From the NCBI RefSeq assembly GCF_024679245.1, contig NC_090177.1, positions 47,065,877-47,129,876 on the forward strand: a stretch of 64,000 nt of DNA. The letters are read 5' to 3'. Numbering within the stretch: the first letter of the stretch is position 1; the number at the start of each line of letters is the position of its first letter. The position numbers and the translations under genes were made by a program. This stretch comes from Pseudorasbora parva (lineage: Eukaryota > Chordata > Actinopteri > Cypriniformes > Gobionidae). This document shows positions 1 through 11,136 of this stretch, one piece after another. A model generated the notes under the pieces. That model had not been told where the DNA came from, did not search any database, and saw nothing but the letters and a program-made list of their open reading frames with translations.

Positions 1-1250
1 ATGCTGAAGACATGCTATTGACAATCCTGATTCAAGAAAAAGCTTGCAAAGCCTTCCAAAAAGTGTGCACGTATACTGCACATATATATGTTTCTCTCAC
101 CTCTAAAGGCTGTGTGTTGCTACTGGCTCCAAAAAGGAGCAAGTGTTTTAGTCAGAGTTATAGTACAAAATATGCAACTAATATTAAAATACAAATCATT
201 TTCTCTCAATTCTAAATGGTGTCTAAACTTGCTCCAATAATATAATTTTCATCCATTACTGTCAGTTTTTTAGGAAACCTGCTATTGAATAAAATTTTAT
301 TAAAATTCAATTGATAATGAATCAAGATGTCAACTCCAAATTCTGTGTTGTTATTGAATTCTGAAAGAAAATCCAGATATTAGTTTTAGTAACAGAATAT
401 ATTTCTACTCAAATCTGAATGACATTATTCCCCTCTCCTGTAGGAGGCAGTATGCCATTATGGTGCAAAGAAATCACATATAAATATAAATGTTAGACGA
501 ATAAGCTATTCTTTCACAAAATCTAACATGGGTAGATATAGAAAAGGCCACAAATCCAAAAACAAAGATTTATGGGCAGATGCTGGTGGGAGGGATGCCA
601 TTATTAAAGCATTTATTGCCCATAATATTTGTTAAAGAGACAAAGTTAGTCAGGAAACTTGGTCAAACCTGGCAATGGATGTTTTGAAAATGTCAAATGA
701 AAAACTGCGAAAATGGTTAATGATTATATGGAAGAACAACAGGCAAGGTATACATACTGAAGTCCTTTCTAAAGGTAAGAGACAGTATTAAATTTGATAC
801 GTTCTCCATAATGAAGTGTTACATTTTCCAAACTCAATTCAGGTTATCTAGGTGCTTTTTCCACAACACCTGTGTTTTATGCATTACCTTTCATTCAATA
901 ACAAGAATTATTTAAAATGTTTTTCATCATTGTTTGCCATCGACTGAAAAGATTGTTAAACGTACTTCACTATAATGCTCTGAAGAAAGCATTGAGCCAA
1001 AACCTTTAATTATCATTGAATTGGTGACAAAAATTTATGTAAAATAAATACATTTTGCGATGTGGATCATCTTATACATCAACTTTCTACACAAAAATTA
1101 AATTTAATCATGATCGTGTGTGATTAAATAAAATTATCATTACAAGTCACAATAGCCTAGTGTTGAAAAACATGTGACACAATAAGTGTGTAACAAAAAA
1201 ATGTAGTAATGAAAAAGTTAGTCAGGGTTTGAAAAAAAATTACTAGGGCA
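1..1250. other. AT-rich non-coding DNA
   Basis: The stretch is AT-rich with stop codons in all frames. The only open frame near the start (12-215, 67 codons) has no recognisable composition or motif. I see no gene, splice structure or clear repeat boundary here. Confidence 0.6.
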
Positions 1251-1254
1251 TTAC

Positions 1255-2010
1255 AGGTATGGTGAGGTTGATTTTTTTTATTTAATTTATTCGATAAAAA
1301 TACAAATCATAAAATAAAACAATAATTTCAAATATTACATTTAAAGCAGCTGTTTGAATATATATTAAGCTATACTTTATTGCTGTGATCAAAGCTGAAT
1401 TTTCAGCATCATTACTCCAGTCTTCACTGTCACATGATCCTTCAGAAATCATAATATGAGGATTTGATGCTCAAAAAAATTGTATTATCAATGTTGAAAA
1501 TGGTTGTGTAATTTTTGTTTCATGATTTTTTTTGATGAATATAAAGTTCAACAGCATTTATTTGAAATAATTTTTGTAACATTTTAAATGTATTTACTTT
1601 CACTTTTGATTGATTTAATGCATCCTTGTTGAATAAATGTATTAATTTCTTAAATTTCTTTAAAAACTAATTCTTACTGAGGCTAAACTTTTGAAAGGTA
1701 CCGTATAGTGTTATAAACTCTTTTTTTTTAAATCCTGTTCTTTTGAACTTTCTGTTCAAAGAATCATGAGAAGAAAAAAAAAACATCCAATCCTAATATT
1801 ACAATGATTTCTGAAGGATCATGTGACAGTGAAGATTTGAGTAATGATGCTGAAAATTCAGCTTTGACCACAGGAATAAATTACAGTTCAGAATATATTA
1901 AAATAGAAAAAACTAAATATCACAGTGTAATTGCTTCGGTGAGCAGAAGTCTTATGTTAAAATCTTACCAATACCAAAATGTTGAACTTCAATGTAGGTT
2001 TACATTATTT
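1255..2010. repeat. Palindromic cyprinid interspersed repeat(s)
   Basis: Positions about 1320-1451 and 1804-1935 are inverted copies of each other; both carry the string ATCATGTGACAGTGAAGA or its complement and a shared block ending near TTCAGCTTTGA. The segment 1500-1710 between them, ending in a short ACTTTTGAAAGGTACCGTATAG tail, resembles the 3' part of the same family. From memory this family is abundant in carp and zebrafish introns and 3' UTRs as a non-autonomous DNA repeat. The 81-codon frame at 1804-2049 is just this repeat read through, not a gene. A RepeatMasker run with a cyprinid library would name it. Confidence 0.6.
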
Positions 2011-2054
2011 ACAATTGGTAGAATTATACTGAAATACAAAAACTACTAGTAATA

Positions 2055-2144
2055 ATAATAAGAGGCGGACAGTACTTAAGTATTTTTACTTTCTACTCCA
2101 GTACTTTTTCAAGAATATATTTTATCAGTGTTTTTCTTAAGAAA
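2055..2144. repeat. Left part of a palindromic MITE split by the DIRS element
   Basis: The block around 2107-2143 (TTTTTCAAGAATATATTTTATCAGTG) reappears inverted at about 6890-6930, on the far side of the DIRS insertion. The string CAGTACTTAAGTATTTTTAC belongs to the pattern of fish non-autonomous repeats rich in ACTTGAGTA motifs, also seen at 24240-24423. The simplest reading is one palindromic repeat interrupted by the retroelement. Confidence 0.5.
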
Positions 2145-2168
2145 ACGTCTCGGGTTATGTCTATAACC

Positions 2169-2375
2169 CTTGTTCCCTGAGAGGGAACGAGACACTGCGT
2201 TGTGAAACGACTCTTTTGGGGAACGCCCACAACGTGACGCATCTGAAGCATGAATGAAACTAAGACCGATAATGATTGGTGCTACGTCATGACGTAGTAA
2301 GTGACGGCAAACCCGGAAGTATAAAGGGACACCGCATCACAATAGCGCTAGCTTTTCGCGATGAAGCAAATCACT
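2169..2375. repeat. DIRS left inverted terminal repeat
   Basis: About 200 bp here match the reverse complement of about 6432-6636 with few differences. Shared landmarks are ACGACTCTTTTGGGGAACGC, ATGAATGAAACTAAGACCGAT and CGCATCACAATAGCGCTAGC. On the element's own strand this is the 3' terminal repeat. Confidence 0.85.
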
Positions 2376-2423
2376 CCCAGGCATGGAGAGGCGTGGCAAG
2401 GCGACGCAGTGTCTCGTTTCCTC

Positions 2424-2520
2424 TTAGGGAACAAGGGTTATAGACATAACCCGAGACGTTCCCTTCTCGAGGGAACTCCCACTGCGTCGTGAAACGACTC
2501 TTTTGGGGAACGAGTACCCA
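2424..2520. repeat. DIRS internal complementary region
   Basis: Positions 2424-2459 are the reverse complement of the outermost left terminus (2145-2178; GGGTTATGTCTATAACCC core), and 2460-2510 repeat the outer part of the other terminus. DIRS elements carry such a region, complementary to both termini, to template completion of the ends during reverse transcription. Confidence 0.75.
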
Positions 2521-2546
2521 CTATGCCACAACGATCCATGCCTGCC

Positions 2547-3731
2547 CTAGTGTGAAGCTGGAACCCAGGCACACTTAGGACGAGAGCACCTAGCGCCTGG
2601 CGTCGCAGGAAGGTGCAGACTATAAAACCTAATGAAAGTGTGTGGGGTAGCCCAACCAGCTGCCTCACAGATCTCCTGAAGCGGGACCCCCATTTGAAGG
2701 GCCCGAGAAGAGGCCATGCCCCTTGTGGAATGCGCCCTCAAGGCCAAAGGTGAAGGCAAGCTGCGCACCTGATAGGCCAAGGCAATAGCCTGGACGATCC
2801 AATTACTGACCGTCTGCTTGGTCGCGGGCAGACCCCTCCTAGGAGACCCGAAACACACTAACAGTTGGTCCGACCTTCTCCACTGCAAAGACTTCCGCAA
2901 ATAAATTTGCAGTGCTCTGACCGGGCAGAGCAGATGAAGTCTCCCCTCTTCAGCCGACACATGAGGTGGAGGATGAAATGCCTGCAGCACCGTAGGCCGT
3001 GCCACACTAGATGGCACCTTAGGCACATAGCCCGCCCTAGGGTGCAAGATGGCCTTAACCCTGCCGGGGGCAAACTCCAGGCAAGTCAGCGTTATAGCCA
3101 AGGCCTGGAGGTCCCCCACCCTCTTAAGCGAGGTGATTGCCAGGAGCAGCGCCACCTTAAAAGACAGAGCTCGATCTGTCGCCGACTCAAGTGGTTCAAA
3201 GGGGGCCTCAGCCAGCCCTTCAAGTACCACCGCCAGATCCCAGGTTGGAACTCTGGGGCGAGTCGCAGGCCTCATCCTCCAGGTACCACGGAGGAAACGT
3301 ACGACCAAAGGGTGCCTCCCCAGAGGCCCATCACTTACAGGAGCGTGGAAAGCCGTAATGGCAGCCACGTACACCTTAAGTGTGGACAGGGTTAGCCCCG
3401 CAGTGAAACGATCTTGAAGGAACTCCAGCACTGAAGCCACTGGGCAGTTAACTGGGTCCACCTCACGCTCCCTGCACCAAGTGGAAAATACATTCCACTT
3501 CAAGCCGTACAACCTTCTCGTGGAAGGAGCCCTGGAACTGAGTATGGTCTCCACTACACCTGCCGACAGGCCAGCCTCTAAGTACTGAGCCCCCTCAGGG
3601 GCCAGACCCAAAGCTTCCACAGCTCTGGCTGGGGGTGAAATATTGTGCCCCCTGCCTAAGACAGCAGGTCCCTCCTCAAAGGGATCTGCCAAGGAGGACC
3701 TGCCAGCAGTGCTATGATGTCTGAGAACCAT
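2547..3731 (-). CDS. DIRS tyrosine recombinase
   Basis: An open frame of 394 codons. It encodes a phage-integrase-type tyrosine recombinase, which in DIRS elements inserts circular cDNA into the genome. An N-terminal core-binding region occupies about residues 60-150 and the catalytic domain about 165-375. The expected catalytic set is visible: Arg204 in a LKRVGD context, the HSTR box (His334, Arg337), His364 and the nucleophile Tyr370 in RFYSLHL. The first 50 or so residues overlap the end of the RNase H region, in another frame, so the true start is uncertain. Unlike the RT, this gene shows no internal stop and could still be functional. The assignment rests on motif order and on the DIRS context. 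Confidence 0.85.
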   Translation of the reverse strand: MVLRHHSTAGRSSLADPFEEGPAVLGRGHNISPPARAVEALGLAPEGAQYLEAGLSAGVVETILSSRAPSTRRLYGLKWNVFSTWCREREVDPVNCPVASVLEFLQDRFTAGLTLSTLKVYVAAITAFHAPVSDGPLGRHPLVVRFLRGTWRMRPATRPRVPTWDLAVVLEGLAEAPFEPLESATDRALSFKVALLLAITSLKRVGDLQALAITLTCLEFAPGRVKAILHPRAGYVPKVPSSVARPTVLQAFHPPPHVSAEEGRLHLLCPVRALQIYLRKSLQWRRSDQLLVCFGSPRRGLPATKQTVSNWIVQAIALAYQVRSLPSPLALRAHSTRGMASSRALQMGVPLQEICEAAGWATPHTFIRFYSLHLPATPGARCSRPKCAWVPASH

Positions 3732-3756
3732 ACACGGGCCGGCCAGTACGGGGCTA

Positions 3757-5039
3757 CTATAGGAGTAGACTGATTCTGTCCTGCCGGACCCTCTCCAGAA
3801 CTCCCGGGAGCAGAGCTATCGGGGGAAATGCATACAGACGCAGCCTCACCCATGTCTGTACCATGGCATCCAACCCCAGGGGGGCTGGATGCGTGAGGGA
3901 AAACCACAGTGGGCAGTGGGATGTCTCTCGAGACGCGAACAGATCCACTTCCACTGGGCCGAACCTCTCGCGTATAGACCTCACTACCTCTGGGTGAAGA
4001 CTCCATTCCCCGGGCCTCAGCCCCTGCCTCAACAGGATGTCCGCTCCCTGATTCCGGTCCCCGGGAATATACATCGCTCTGATAGACGATAGTTTCCCCT
4101 GGGACCATAGAAGGATCTGATGCGCCAATCTGCACAGAGGGCGAGACCTCAGACCCCCCTGATGGTTCAGAAACGCGACCACTGACATATTGTCGGAGCA
4201 CACCAGAACGTGATAACCCCTGAGGGTTAGGAAGCTCCTCAGAGCCCTGAACACAGCCAACATCTCCAGGCAATTTATATGCCATGAAAGATGATAGTCC
4301 TGCCACAGACCCTGGGCAAAGCGGCCGTCCATGACCGCGCCCCAACCAGTGAGGGAGGCGTCTGTCAAAACGGATTTCCGGCGTCATGACGCTCCCAACT
4401 GATGGAAATGTGGAAGTATGCGTCTTTCAGATCTATCGTGACAAACCAGTCCTCGGACCGAATCTGATTCACGATAACAGGTATTGTTAGCATCTTGAAC
4501 CTGAACCTCCTCAAAGACCGGTTCAAATACTTCAGATCTAAAATCGGACGCAGACTCCCGTCCTTTTTGGGAACTATAAAGTACCGGCTGTAGAACCCCG
4601 ACTCCCTTTCTGATGGAGGAACACGTTCTATGGCCTCCTTTATCAGCAGGGAGTGTATTTCCTGTTCCATAACCTGAGCCCGCTCTGGGACCACTGCAGT
4701 CCAGACCACCCCACTGAATCTTGGTGGGCTGTGGCCAAACTGCAGTCTGTACCCCTTTTCTACAGTGCGCAGGACCCATGGCGACACATTCGACAGGCGT
4801 AGCCACGCCTGGAAAAAATCTCGAGGCTGACCTCGGGTGTTCTTTGAATACCGTTCTCGACCCCCTGAAGCGGCTGCCCGGCAGGGAGAGGTCGTGGATG
4901 ATTTTCGGTGTGCGAACGCCATCGCTGCTTGCCCGAAACCGCTCGGGGCGGACGAGGTAGCGCGCGTACGCTGGAAACCGTTTTGGCCCGAAGCGTCATT
5001 GACGGCGGGATTACCACATCGATGAGGTGGATTACCCAT
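3757..5039 (-). pseudogene. DIRS reverse transcriptase/RNase H with deleted RT core
   Basis: Two abutting frames. The first (5039-4365) covers the RT N-terminus: the fingers region with a VPKKDGS motif and the first palm motif TIDLKDAYFHI. It ends abruptly at about 4380. The second (4368-3757) opens directly on the RNase H domain (TDASLTGWGAVMDG, SDNMSVVAFLNHQGG). The RT segment that normally lies between them, including the catalytic D-D palm motif and the thumb, is absent. The two sides also lie in different reading frames. The junction near 4380-4395 is therefore an out-of-frame internal deletion of several hundred codons' worth of sequence. The product cannot be an active polymerase. Family identity is firm; the deletion is seen directly in the order of motifs. 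Confidence 0.85.
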
Positions 5040-5114
5040 CCAGAGGTCTCCGCAGAGAAAACGGCCTCAGCCGCTTCTCCCCGGAGGAGACAGCCCTCAG
5101 AGGTCCTACCACGG

Positions 5115-6426
5115 CTAGTACCTCTTTCCCGAAGCCTTCTTAGCCTGAAGGACGGCCCTCAGGTCACCCTTCTGCTGAGCCGGCTTCGGGCGAAAACGCC
5201 ACCTCTGTTGCCAAGCTCCCTGGGGAGGGGCTCTAGAGGCGACGCTCTCCTTTTGTACCTGCCGGTACGTGGAGCTCGATGACGGCTGGGGCTGGTCGGT
5301 TTTAGGACCAGCCCCTTTAGACTTGGAGCGGCGAGGGATAAACTGCTGGAACGCCGCAGATTGCCTCTTTGCCTCCTGATACCCGTCGACAACCGTACTG
5401 ACAGCGTCGCCGAACCGGCCAGAAGGCGAAAGAGGAGCATCAAGGAGGAAAATCTTATCCTTCTTCCTGATGCCCGACAGATTCAGCCATAAATGCCTCT
5501 CCCTAGCCACCATAGCTGACATGGAGCGGCCCACAGCGCGGGCCGTCTCCTTGGTGACCCGGAGAGACAAATCTGTCGCTCTGCGGAGCTCAGTCACATC
5601 CTCGGGTGTGGGTCCCTCGCCCTCATCCAAGTCTTTTAACAGGTCGGCCTGGTATGCCTGCAACAATGCCATGGTATGCAGACATGCACCAGCCCGACCT
5701 GCCGATGTATCTCTACACGGCTTGGTGGGCAGCACCGGGGTTTTTAGGGAAGATGCCACATCGGGAGAAAGGTAACTGGCCAAAGCCTCCTCCACCCGCG
5801 GCATCCTCCCATAGCCATTCTCTCCCGCCCCCATTATATTACTATAGGCGAGAGGAGTGTGGTCTGTTCCACGACTTACACAACTCTTTGTGCAAGTCTG
5901 GAAAAAATGGCAAACACCAGTGTTGCGGTTGTGCTCTGTGCTGCAGGAAGCGCTCATCAATCTTACTTTTAACTACTGTCGCGTCCTGCTTTTCTGATGG
6001 TCAGCTTATGTTTAATCTGGCCACTGCACGCGTCACAACCTCAACGAGATAAGCGGGCATGTGAGGTGATGAGTGAGCCTCAACGTCACCCGCCTCGATG
6101 CTGATCACATCTATCTCCTCAGATGCAGACAGCTCAAGCATCGGACCCTCACCTCGTGCAGAAGAAGCCGCATCGCAGGCTTCCGCACGTCGAGGAGGTG
6201 CATCAGAACTTTCTGATGATAATTGGGAAAGTGCCTCAGCAGTCCCAATCTCACTAGCCAGTTCCCGTTGCGATCCCCACGATCTAAGCCGCCGCGCCGC
6301 CTCGGCGGACGCGGGACCCGAACCGCGGGGAGCGCGAGCCTGACCGGCTTCGTCAAACACAGCCAGGCGCTCCCAATTCAAAAGATTTAAATCAAACACA
6401 GTCTCTCGTCTCATACACACACACAC
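5115..6426 (-). pseudogene. DIRS Gag-like ORF, broken
   Basis: Two frames make up a Gag-like region. 6426-6001 encodes an acidic/Ser-rich N-terminal part that ends at a stop. The same frame continues after that stop with a segment rich in basic and aromatic residues, and the rest is carried in a different frame (5960-5115), which ends in a basic Gln/Arg-rich tail. There is thus at least one premature stop (about 6001) and one frameshift (near 5860). It sits first in the DIRS gene order, where Gag is expected. I recognise the arrangement from fish DIRS elements but see no zinc knuckle. Confidence 0.65.
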
Positions 6427-6431
6427 AGAGC

Positions 6432-6636
6432 ATTTGCTGAAGAGCGAAAGGCTAGCGCTATTGTGATGCGGCGTTCCCTTATACTTCCGGGTATGCCGTC
6501 ATTTACTACGCCATGACGTAGCACCAATCAGGATCGGTCTTAGTTTCATTCATGCTTCAGATGCGTCACGCTGTGGGCGTTCCCCAAAAGAGTCGTTTCA
6601 CGACGCAGTGGGAGTTCCCTTGAGAAGGGAACTTTT
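6432..6636. repeat. DIRS right inverted terminal repeat
   Basis: This is the inverted partner of 2169-2375. On the element's strand it is the 5' terminal repeat and should hold the promoter. The GGGAAC-rich outer end forms a short palindrome (TTCCCTTGAGAAGGGAA). Confidence 0.85.
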
Positions 6637-6638
6637 AA

Positions 6639-6933
6639 TTCCAAATACATTCCAAAGCATAATTTATTATGTCATATGTTTTACTGCACCACATTTCATA
6701 AATAAAAGATGTTTTTTTTACTTGAATACTTAATTACATTAAAAACATAGTACTTTCTTTTACTTGAGTGAAAGTATACAATACTAAATTTTTTATGTAA
6801 TTAACTAATACATGATAATCAATATGAATAAAAAGTAATAAAAAGTACAATATTATGTTTTTAAAGGTTATGAAGTAAATGTTCGACAAAGAAGAACACT
6901 GATAAAGTACATATACTTGAAAAATAAAGTTAA
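6639..6933. repeat. Right part of the MITE interrupted by DIRS
   Basis: AT-rich sequence with ACTTGAATACTTAATT and CTTTTACTTGAGTGAAAG motifs. Its right end (6890-6930) is the inverted copy of 2107-2143. No coding potential was seen. Confidence 0.5.
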
Positions 6934-9165
6934 TTGGAACAACTGCAGGTGGACCCATTTGCTGTACACTTGTACACACAATGTGGTTTGCAAATTTTGG
7001 CCCAGCATCTGAAACAAAACAGCAACCCTTCACCTGGATGCCACTGGCAGCGTCACCTCACGCATTCCCGCTCAGCCCAAGAGAGCGCTCTACTATGCTG
7101 TTGTATTGCCCGGCATGGGAAAAAACATGCCACCACTTCCTGTGAGTGAGCTGATAACAAATCAGCACTCAATTCCAACCTTGACATGTTGGCTGATGGA
7201 AACATTACGGGCCCTTGGTCAAATAACTTCATGCAAGGTACATCAAGTGGAGACCGACTTCAGCTGGGGTCTTATGTCAAGTGTTCTTCTGGCATTTAAT
7301 AAGGAGAGCATCTTGACGTACCTACAAAGAGCACCGGATTGTATCAAACAGCGCAAACAGTGGTGATCGTCACGGAATCACGGTCTTGCATCTTTGCTCT
7401 TCACACATCATAAAGGCAGTGTGCCAGGCTTTTTCAAAGAAGACAGACAGCAAGATCTTAGCCGGTTTTCTGACATCAGTACAGCTACGGCCAGCCAACA
7501 ATCTGAAACCAGGGAAACAAACTGCCATGTGGAGGAATGGTTTTGGATCGTGAAACACAGCATCCTTCAATCCAAAAAGTTCCTGCGCCCTGCTGACTTC
7601 ATAAACAAAATGTATGGATCCTTACAAGGCAGATACAGAGAACACATCATTAACAACAATCTGTTACTGCCTTGTAGGGATCTACAACCGAAAGAAAACT
7701 TCTTTAGCCAGAAAGAAGAATGGGCAAAAAAAACATCTAGAAAAATACTTTGAACCACCTTATATACTGCCACAGCCATCAAGTCCAGAAAACAAAGACA
7801 TCAGCATCAACAGCAGCCAGATGGAAACCACTACACTGATCCCAGACACACCAATGGACCTGTCAACTACATCAAAACATGACAAAAACACAGTACTGAG
7901 TCCAATAAAAAAGAGCAAACATCTGAGGACATAGCTGATGAGAAGGTATTATTTCATATTATTATATTTAGTAAAATTATTTCAATGCATTGAACATATT
8001 TCTTACCATGAAAAATGATTTGCAGATTGAATACCTTTGGTCCAAAAAAGACTGTGAAAGAAAGTGAACTGGTGGTTGCTGTTGTGTCATCGGCAGACAA
8101 AAAGGCCAGGTACACCATCCGTCACTCAGAGTTCAAAACTCTGCAACCGCACAACTGGCTTATGGGAGAGGCAAGAATATCCATGAGCTATTATTGTTAT
8201 ATAATTGCCAAGATTAAAATTTTCAAAGTACACCATAAATACTGTCCACATTTGAAAAGCTGTCAGTTACCTTTCTGTCTAATTTGCATGTGTCATACAA
8301 TTACTCTTTTCTTCAAGGTAATTGAATGCTACTTCTAGACCTTACTGAAGAAATTTGGACAAGACAGTAGCATTTACCTCCTCAACCATTATACTGCATA
8401 TGTAATTATGAATAAAGACAGAGATGCAGTATGCAGACAGAGTCTACAGAAGGTATCTTTGTATTGTTATATATTGAAGATATGAAAACGTTCTACCGTT
8501 TTAAGATAAAAAAAAATCTACCATTTCAGGTCAACTTCACAAAGTTCCAAGCACTTATCAGTTTCTTGAATGTGAACGATAACCAATGGAAGTTTTTGGT
8601 GAAAGCTTTCAAAATACCAATAAGTCCTCCTTCATGGAAATGTGGTCAAAGTAAAGAATATAGTTAGAAATGGGTTTCTCTCTTTTTCCAGTATCTACAT
8701 GCACCTTCCAGTCAGATATTTCTTATTGATCCGCAAGGAACTGATGAGGAAAAGGACTCTAAGTATGCTGCTATCAGATTTAGGTAAAAATACAATGCTA
8801 AAATTACTCTAATTACTTCGAACTACTTTGACGGTATAACTCCTAACTGTGTCATATTTATCAAAGTGAATACTTCAAAATGAGGTTTGGCAAAAAACAA
8901 TGGGTGGAGATTGAGTGCAGAGGGGCCACAATTAAGCACACAATCCCCCCCAAATGGTAAGTAAAACCTTATAGTTTAGACACTAAATATAATTCATACT
9001 TACACTTCACTACAACTATTCAAAGATGCCAAGGGAGATTATCACTAGTTTCCCTGAAGTTCCTTCCCACTTGGACATCAATTGTTCTCTGACCAATATG
9101 AAGGAACTGCGTAGGATGGCGGCTGAGGAAATCCTTACAGCCTCAGGTGATTGACATGAATGGGA
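6934..9165 (+). pseudogene. Decayed transposon gene: DDE transposase-like segment plus Ulp1/C48-protease-like exons
   Basis: Frames at 6934-7570 read as parts of one domain. There is a DPFAVHLYT segment, then LDATGSV and YYAVVLPGMG at about 7028-7110, ETDFSWGLMSS near 7250, and LCSSHIIKAVCQAF near 7390. The two Asp-bearing motifs resemble the D...D core of MULE-type transposases. Further right, exon-like blocks flanked by GT/AG (about 8026-8170, 8317-8450, 8530-8600, 8693-8783, 8870-8956, 9030-9150) spell a Ulp1-type cysteine protease fold (NDNQWKFLYLHAPSSQIFLIDPQG). Frameshifts near 7030, 7370 and 8070 and stops near 8336 show decay. The residue expected to be the catalytic His is Gln in NDNQW. 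Fusion of a MULE-like transposase with a Ulp1 domain is known in plants; the precise fish family is not identified. Confidence 0.55.
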
Positions 9166-9600
9166 ACAAAATGACATTATGAAACTGTTATTGTCTTCTG
9201 TAACCCTGTTACTATTTTGATATCTATATACTTATTAGAGTTCAGAAAGTCTGACTGTTGTGGTTTATGTGGTTTGACACAAACCACTGGAGGTGGCCCA
9301 ACAACTGACTGGATAAATACTTTCAACTTATTTAAACTATAAACTATATATCATTGTTTTGTTATTTGTTTTTGTTTTTTTAGATTGAATGTCATGCATG
9401 AAAAACACTGGTTTCATGTGAAATGCCTTCACATGAAACCTCCTGACTTTGAGAAGGCAAAAAATTGTAACTGGAATTGCACTTTTTGTATAATTGATTT
9501 TTTGCTTTTCCGTTTCCTTGCTTTAATAGGCCTTTATCTCACTTCCTATTTCCGGTAAGCGAAGCAGTGCAGCGCTACTTCCGGTTCCATCAGAGCGTAG
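9166..9600. other. Non-coding spacer
   Basis: Nothing recognisable. The inverted pair GGTTTCATGTGAAATG / CACATGAAACC at 9408-9440 forms a small hairpin. A terminal inverted repeat for the ISL2EU-like element to the right was looked for here and not found. Confidence 0.5.
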
Positions 9601-9609
9601 GTAAATCTA

Positions 9610-10834
9610 ATGGCTGAATCCTCTCGCCGGTGTTATGGCAGCGTACCTGGCTGCTCTAATTCAAAGCAAAGACACCCTTACCTCAGTTTTCATGATTTCC
9701 CAGTTCAAAAGGAACTGATGAAAACATGGGTGAGAATTATAAGGCGGGATAAAGGTCCTTCGTTTAAAATAATGCGCGGGAGTACCTTCGTGTGCAGTAT
9801 GCATTTCGAAACTGAGGATGTTTACATCTCAAAGAGTGGAAGGAAGAGATTGAAATCCGATGCTGCACCTTGCCGATTTCTCTGGAACAATTGGGGCAAA
9901 GACCTTGTTGCACGGGAATCAGCTTTTGGACATTTTGGGAGTCAGTTGCCCCCTCAGCATCAAAGCACAGAGGATGAGTGGTACAATGGACATTGAAAAG
10001 CCAAGACCAAACCGTAGACTGGCACTTGTAGATGAGTTATTCCTGTACTGTTGTCGTGTTGCAGTTGGCCTTAAAGAGAAGGTCATAGCAGACATCTTTG
10101 GCATCAGCACCACAACTGTGAGCAGAGTGATCATTACATGGGCCAACTATTTATACCTTGTCTTAGGGTCACTGCCTATCTGGATGTCAAGGGAACGGGT
10201 CAGAGCAACAATGCCAGCTAAATTTGTTGAATACTGTTCAGATCTGAGAGTGATTGTGGACTGTACAGAAATTAGATGTGAATCTCCATCATCACTTACG
10301 CTCCAGTCCGAAACCTTTTCCACCTACAAAAATCACACTACTTTCAAGGCTCTGATAGGTATTGCCCCATGTGGTGTAATCACTTTCGTCTCAAAGCTCT
10401 TCACAGGATCAATATCAGACCAAGAGATAACCAGGCAGTCTGGAATTCTCAGGTTACTAAAGCCTGGAGATGTGTGCATGGCCGATAAAGGGTTCATCAT
10501 TAACCAGATGCTGTCAGATGTTGGTGCACGCCTCATCATCCCTCCTTTCAAAAAAGGTGCATGCTTCAGCAAAGAAAACACCGAAAAAACACAAAGCATT
10601 GCCCGTCTAAGAATTCTAGTGGAGAGAGCCATCAGGAGGATAAAGGAAATACCACATCTGGGACACAACAATTCCTCTTACTCTGTCAGGGTCTGTCAAT
10701 CAGTTATGGACAACCTGCTGCTTAATGTCCAACTTTCAAGGCCCACTAGATGTAAAAGATCACATATGTGTGTAAATCAATCAGGCAATAAATTAAATAG
10801 ACATAGACCATTTCAATTGAATAAAGTTTATTGA
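9610..10834 (+). pseudogene. THAP-domain DDE transposase of an ISL2EU (Harbinger-related) transposon
   Basis: The frame 9610-9996 encodes a THAP zinc-finger DNA-binding domain. It has the N-terminal C-x4-C, a central Trp, the C-x2-H pair (CSMH) and a closing APC-F motif. The frame 9860-10834 encodes a DDE_Tnp_4-type catalytic domain with first Asp in VIVDCTEI, second Asp in MADKGF and Glu in RILVERAIRRIKE. The two lie in different frames and the linker expected between them is too short, so an internal deletion and frame break near 9950-10000 is likely. ISL2EU elements are known to pair exactly this transposase with a YqaJ nuclease, and one lies convergently at 11137-11809. Motif identity is strong; function is probably lost. 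Confidence 0.82.
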
Positions 10835-11065
10835 AATGTTCTTTTCAAGTGTAAATAATTAAGTATAGACTGTACGTACATATATGCATTTTATAGTGAC
10901 TGATTATATACAGATGTCACTTTTTAATTAAATAGACAAACTATTTTAATTGAATAAAGTTGATTGAAATGTTCTTTTCAAGTGTAAATGAGTAAGTATA
11001 TACTGAACATGTACATATGCATTTTCTAGTGACTGATTATATACAGATGTTACTTTAATTACTAA
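10811..11065. repeat. Two-copy tandem repeat (about 130-bp period)
   Basis: The block starting AATTGAATAAAGTT at about 10815 is repeated at about 10946, with shared TTGAAATGTTCTTTTCAAGTG and GTGACTGATTATATACAGATGT. It lies between the convergent transposase and YqaJ genes and contains AATAAA signals that could serve either 3' end. Confidence 0.75.
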
Positions 11066-11136
11066 TAAAAAAACAACTCTGAAGGACTCTACTAGTATGT
11101 GTGTAGAAGTGTGTGTGCATGTGTACATGCATGAAC

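Larger units (their letters stand above)
2145..6638 (-). mobile_element. DIRS-type tyrosine-recombinase retroelement, defective
   Basis: A minus-strand retroelement of about 4.5 kb. Read on that strand it has a terminal repeat, a Gag-like region (6426-5115), reverse transcriptase/RNase H remains (5039-3757), a tyrosine recombinase (3731-2547), an internal complementary region and the opposite terminal repeat. The terminal repeats are inverted, not direct. That, plus a tyrosine recombinase in place of a DDE integrase, is diagnostic of DIRS elements, which integrate through a circular intermediate and normally leave no target duplication. Gag is broken and the RT catalytic segment is deleted, so this copy cannot be autonomous. 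Its flanks look like two halves of one palindromic MITE. Confidence 0.88.

Noticed and set aside
2865..3417. Plus-strand frames opposite the DIRS recombinase
   Set aside because: Shadows of the minus-strand gene, which has the full recombinase motif set.
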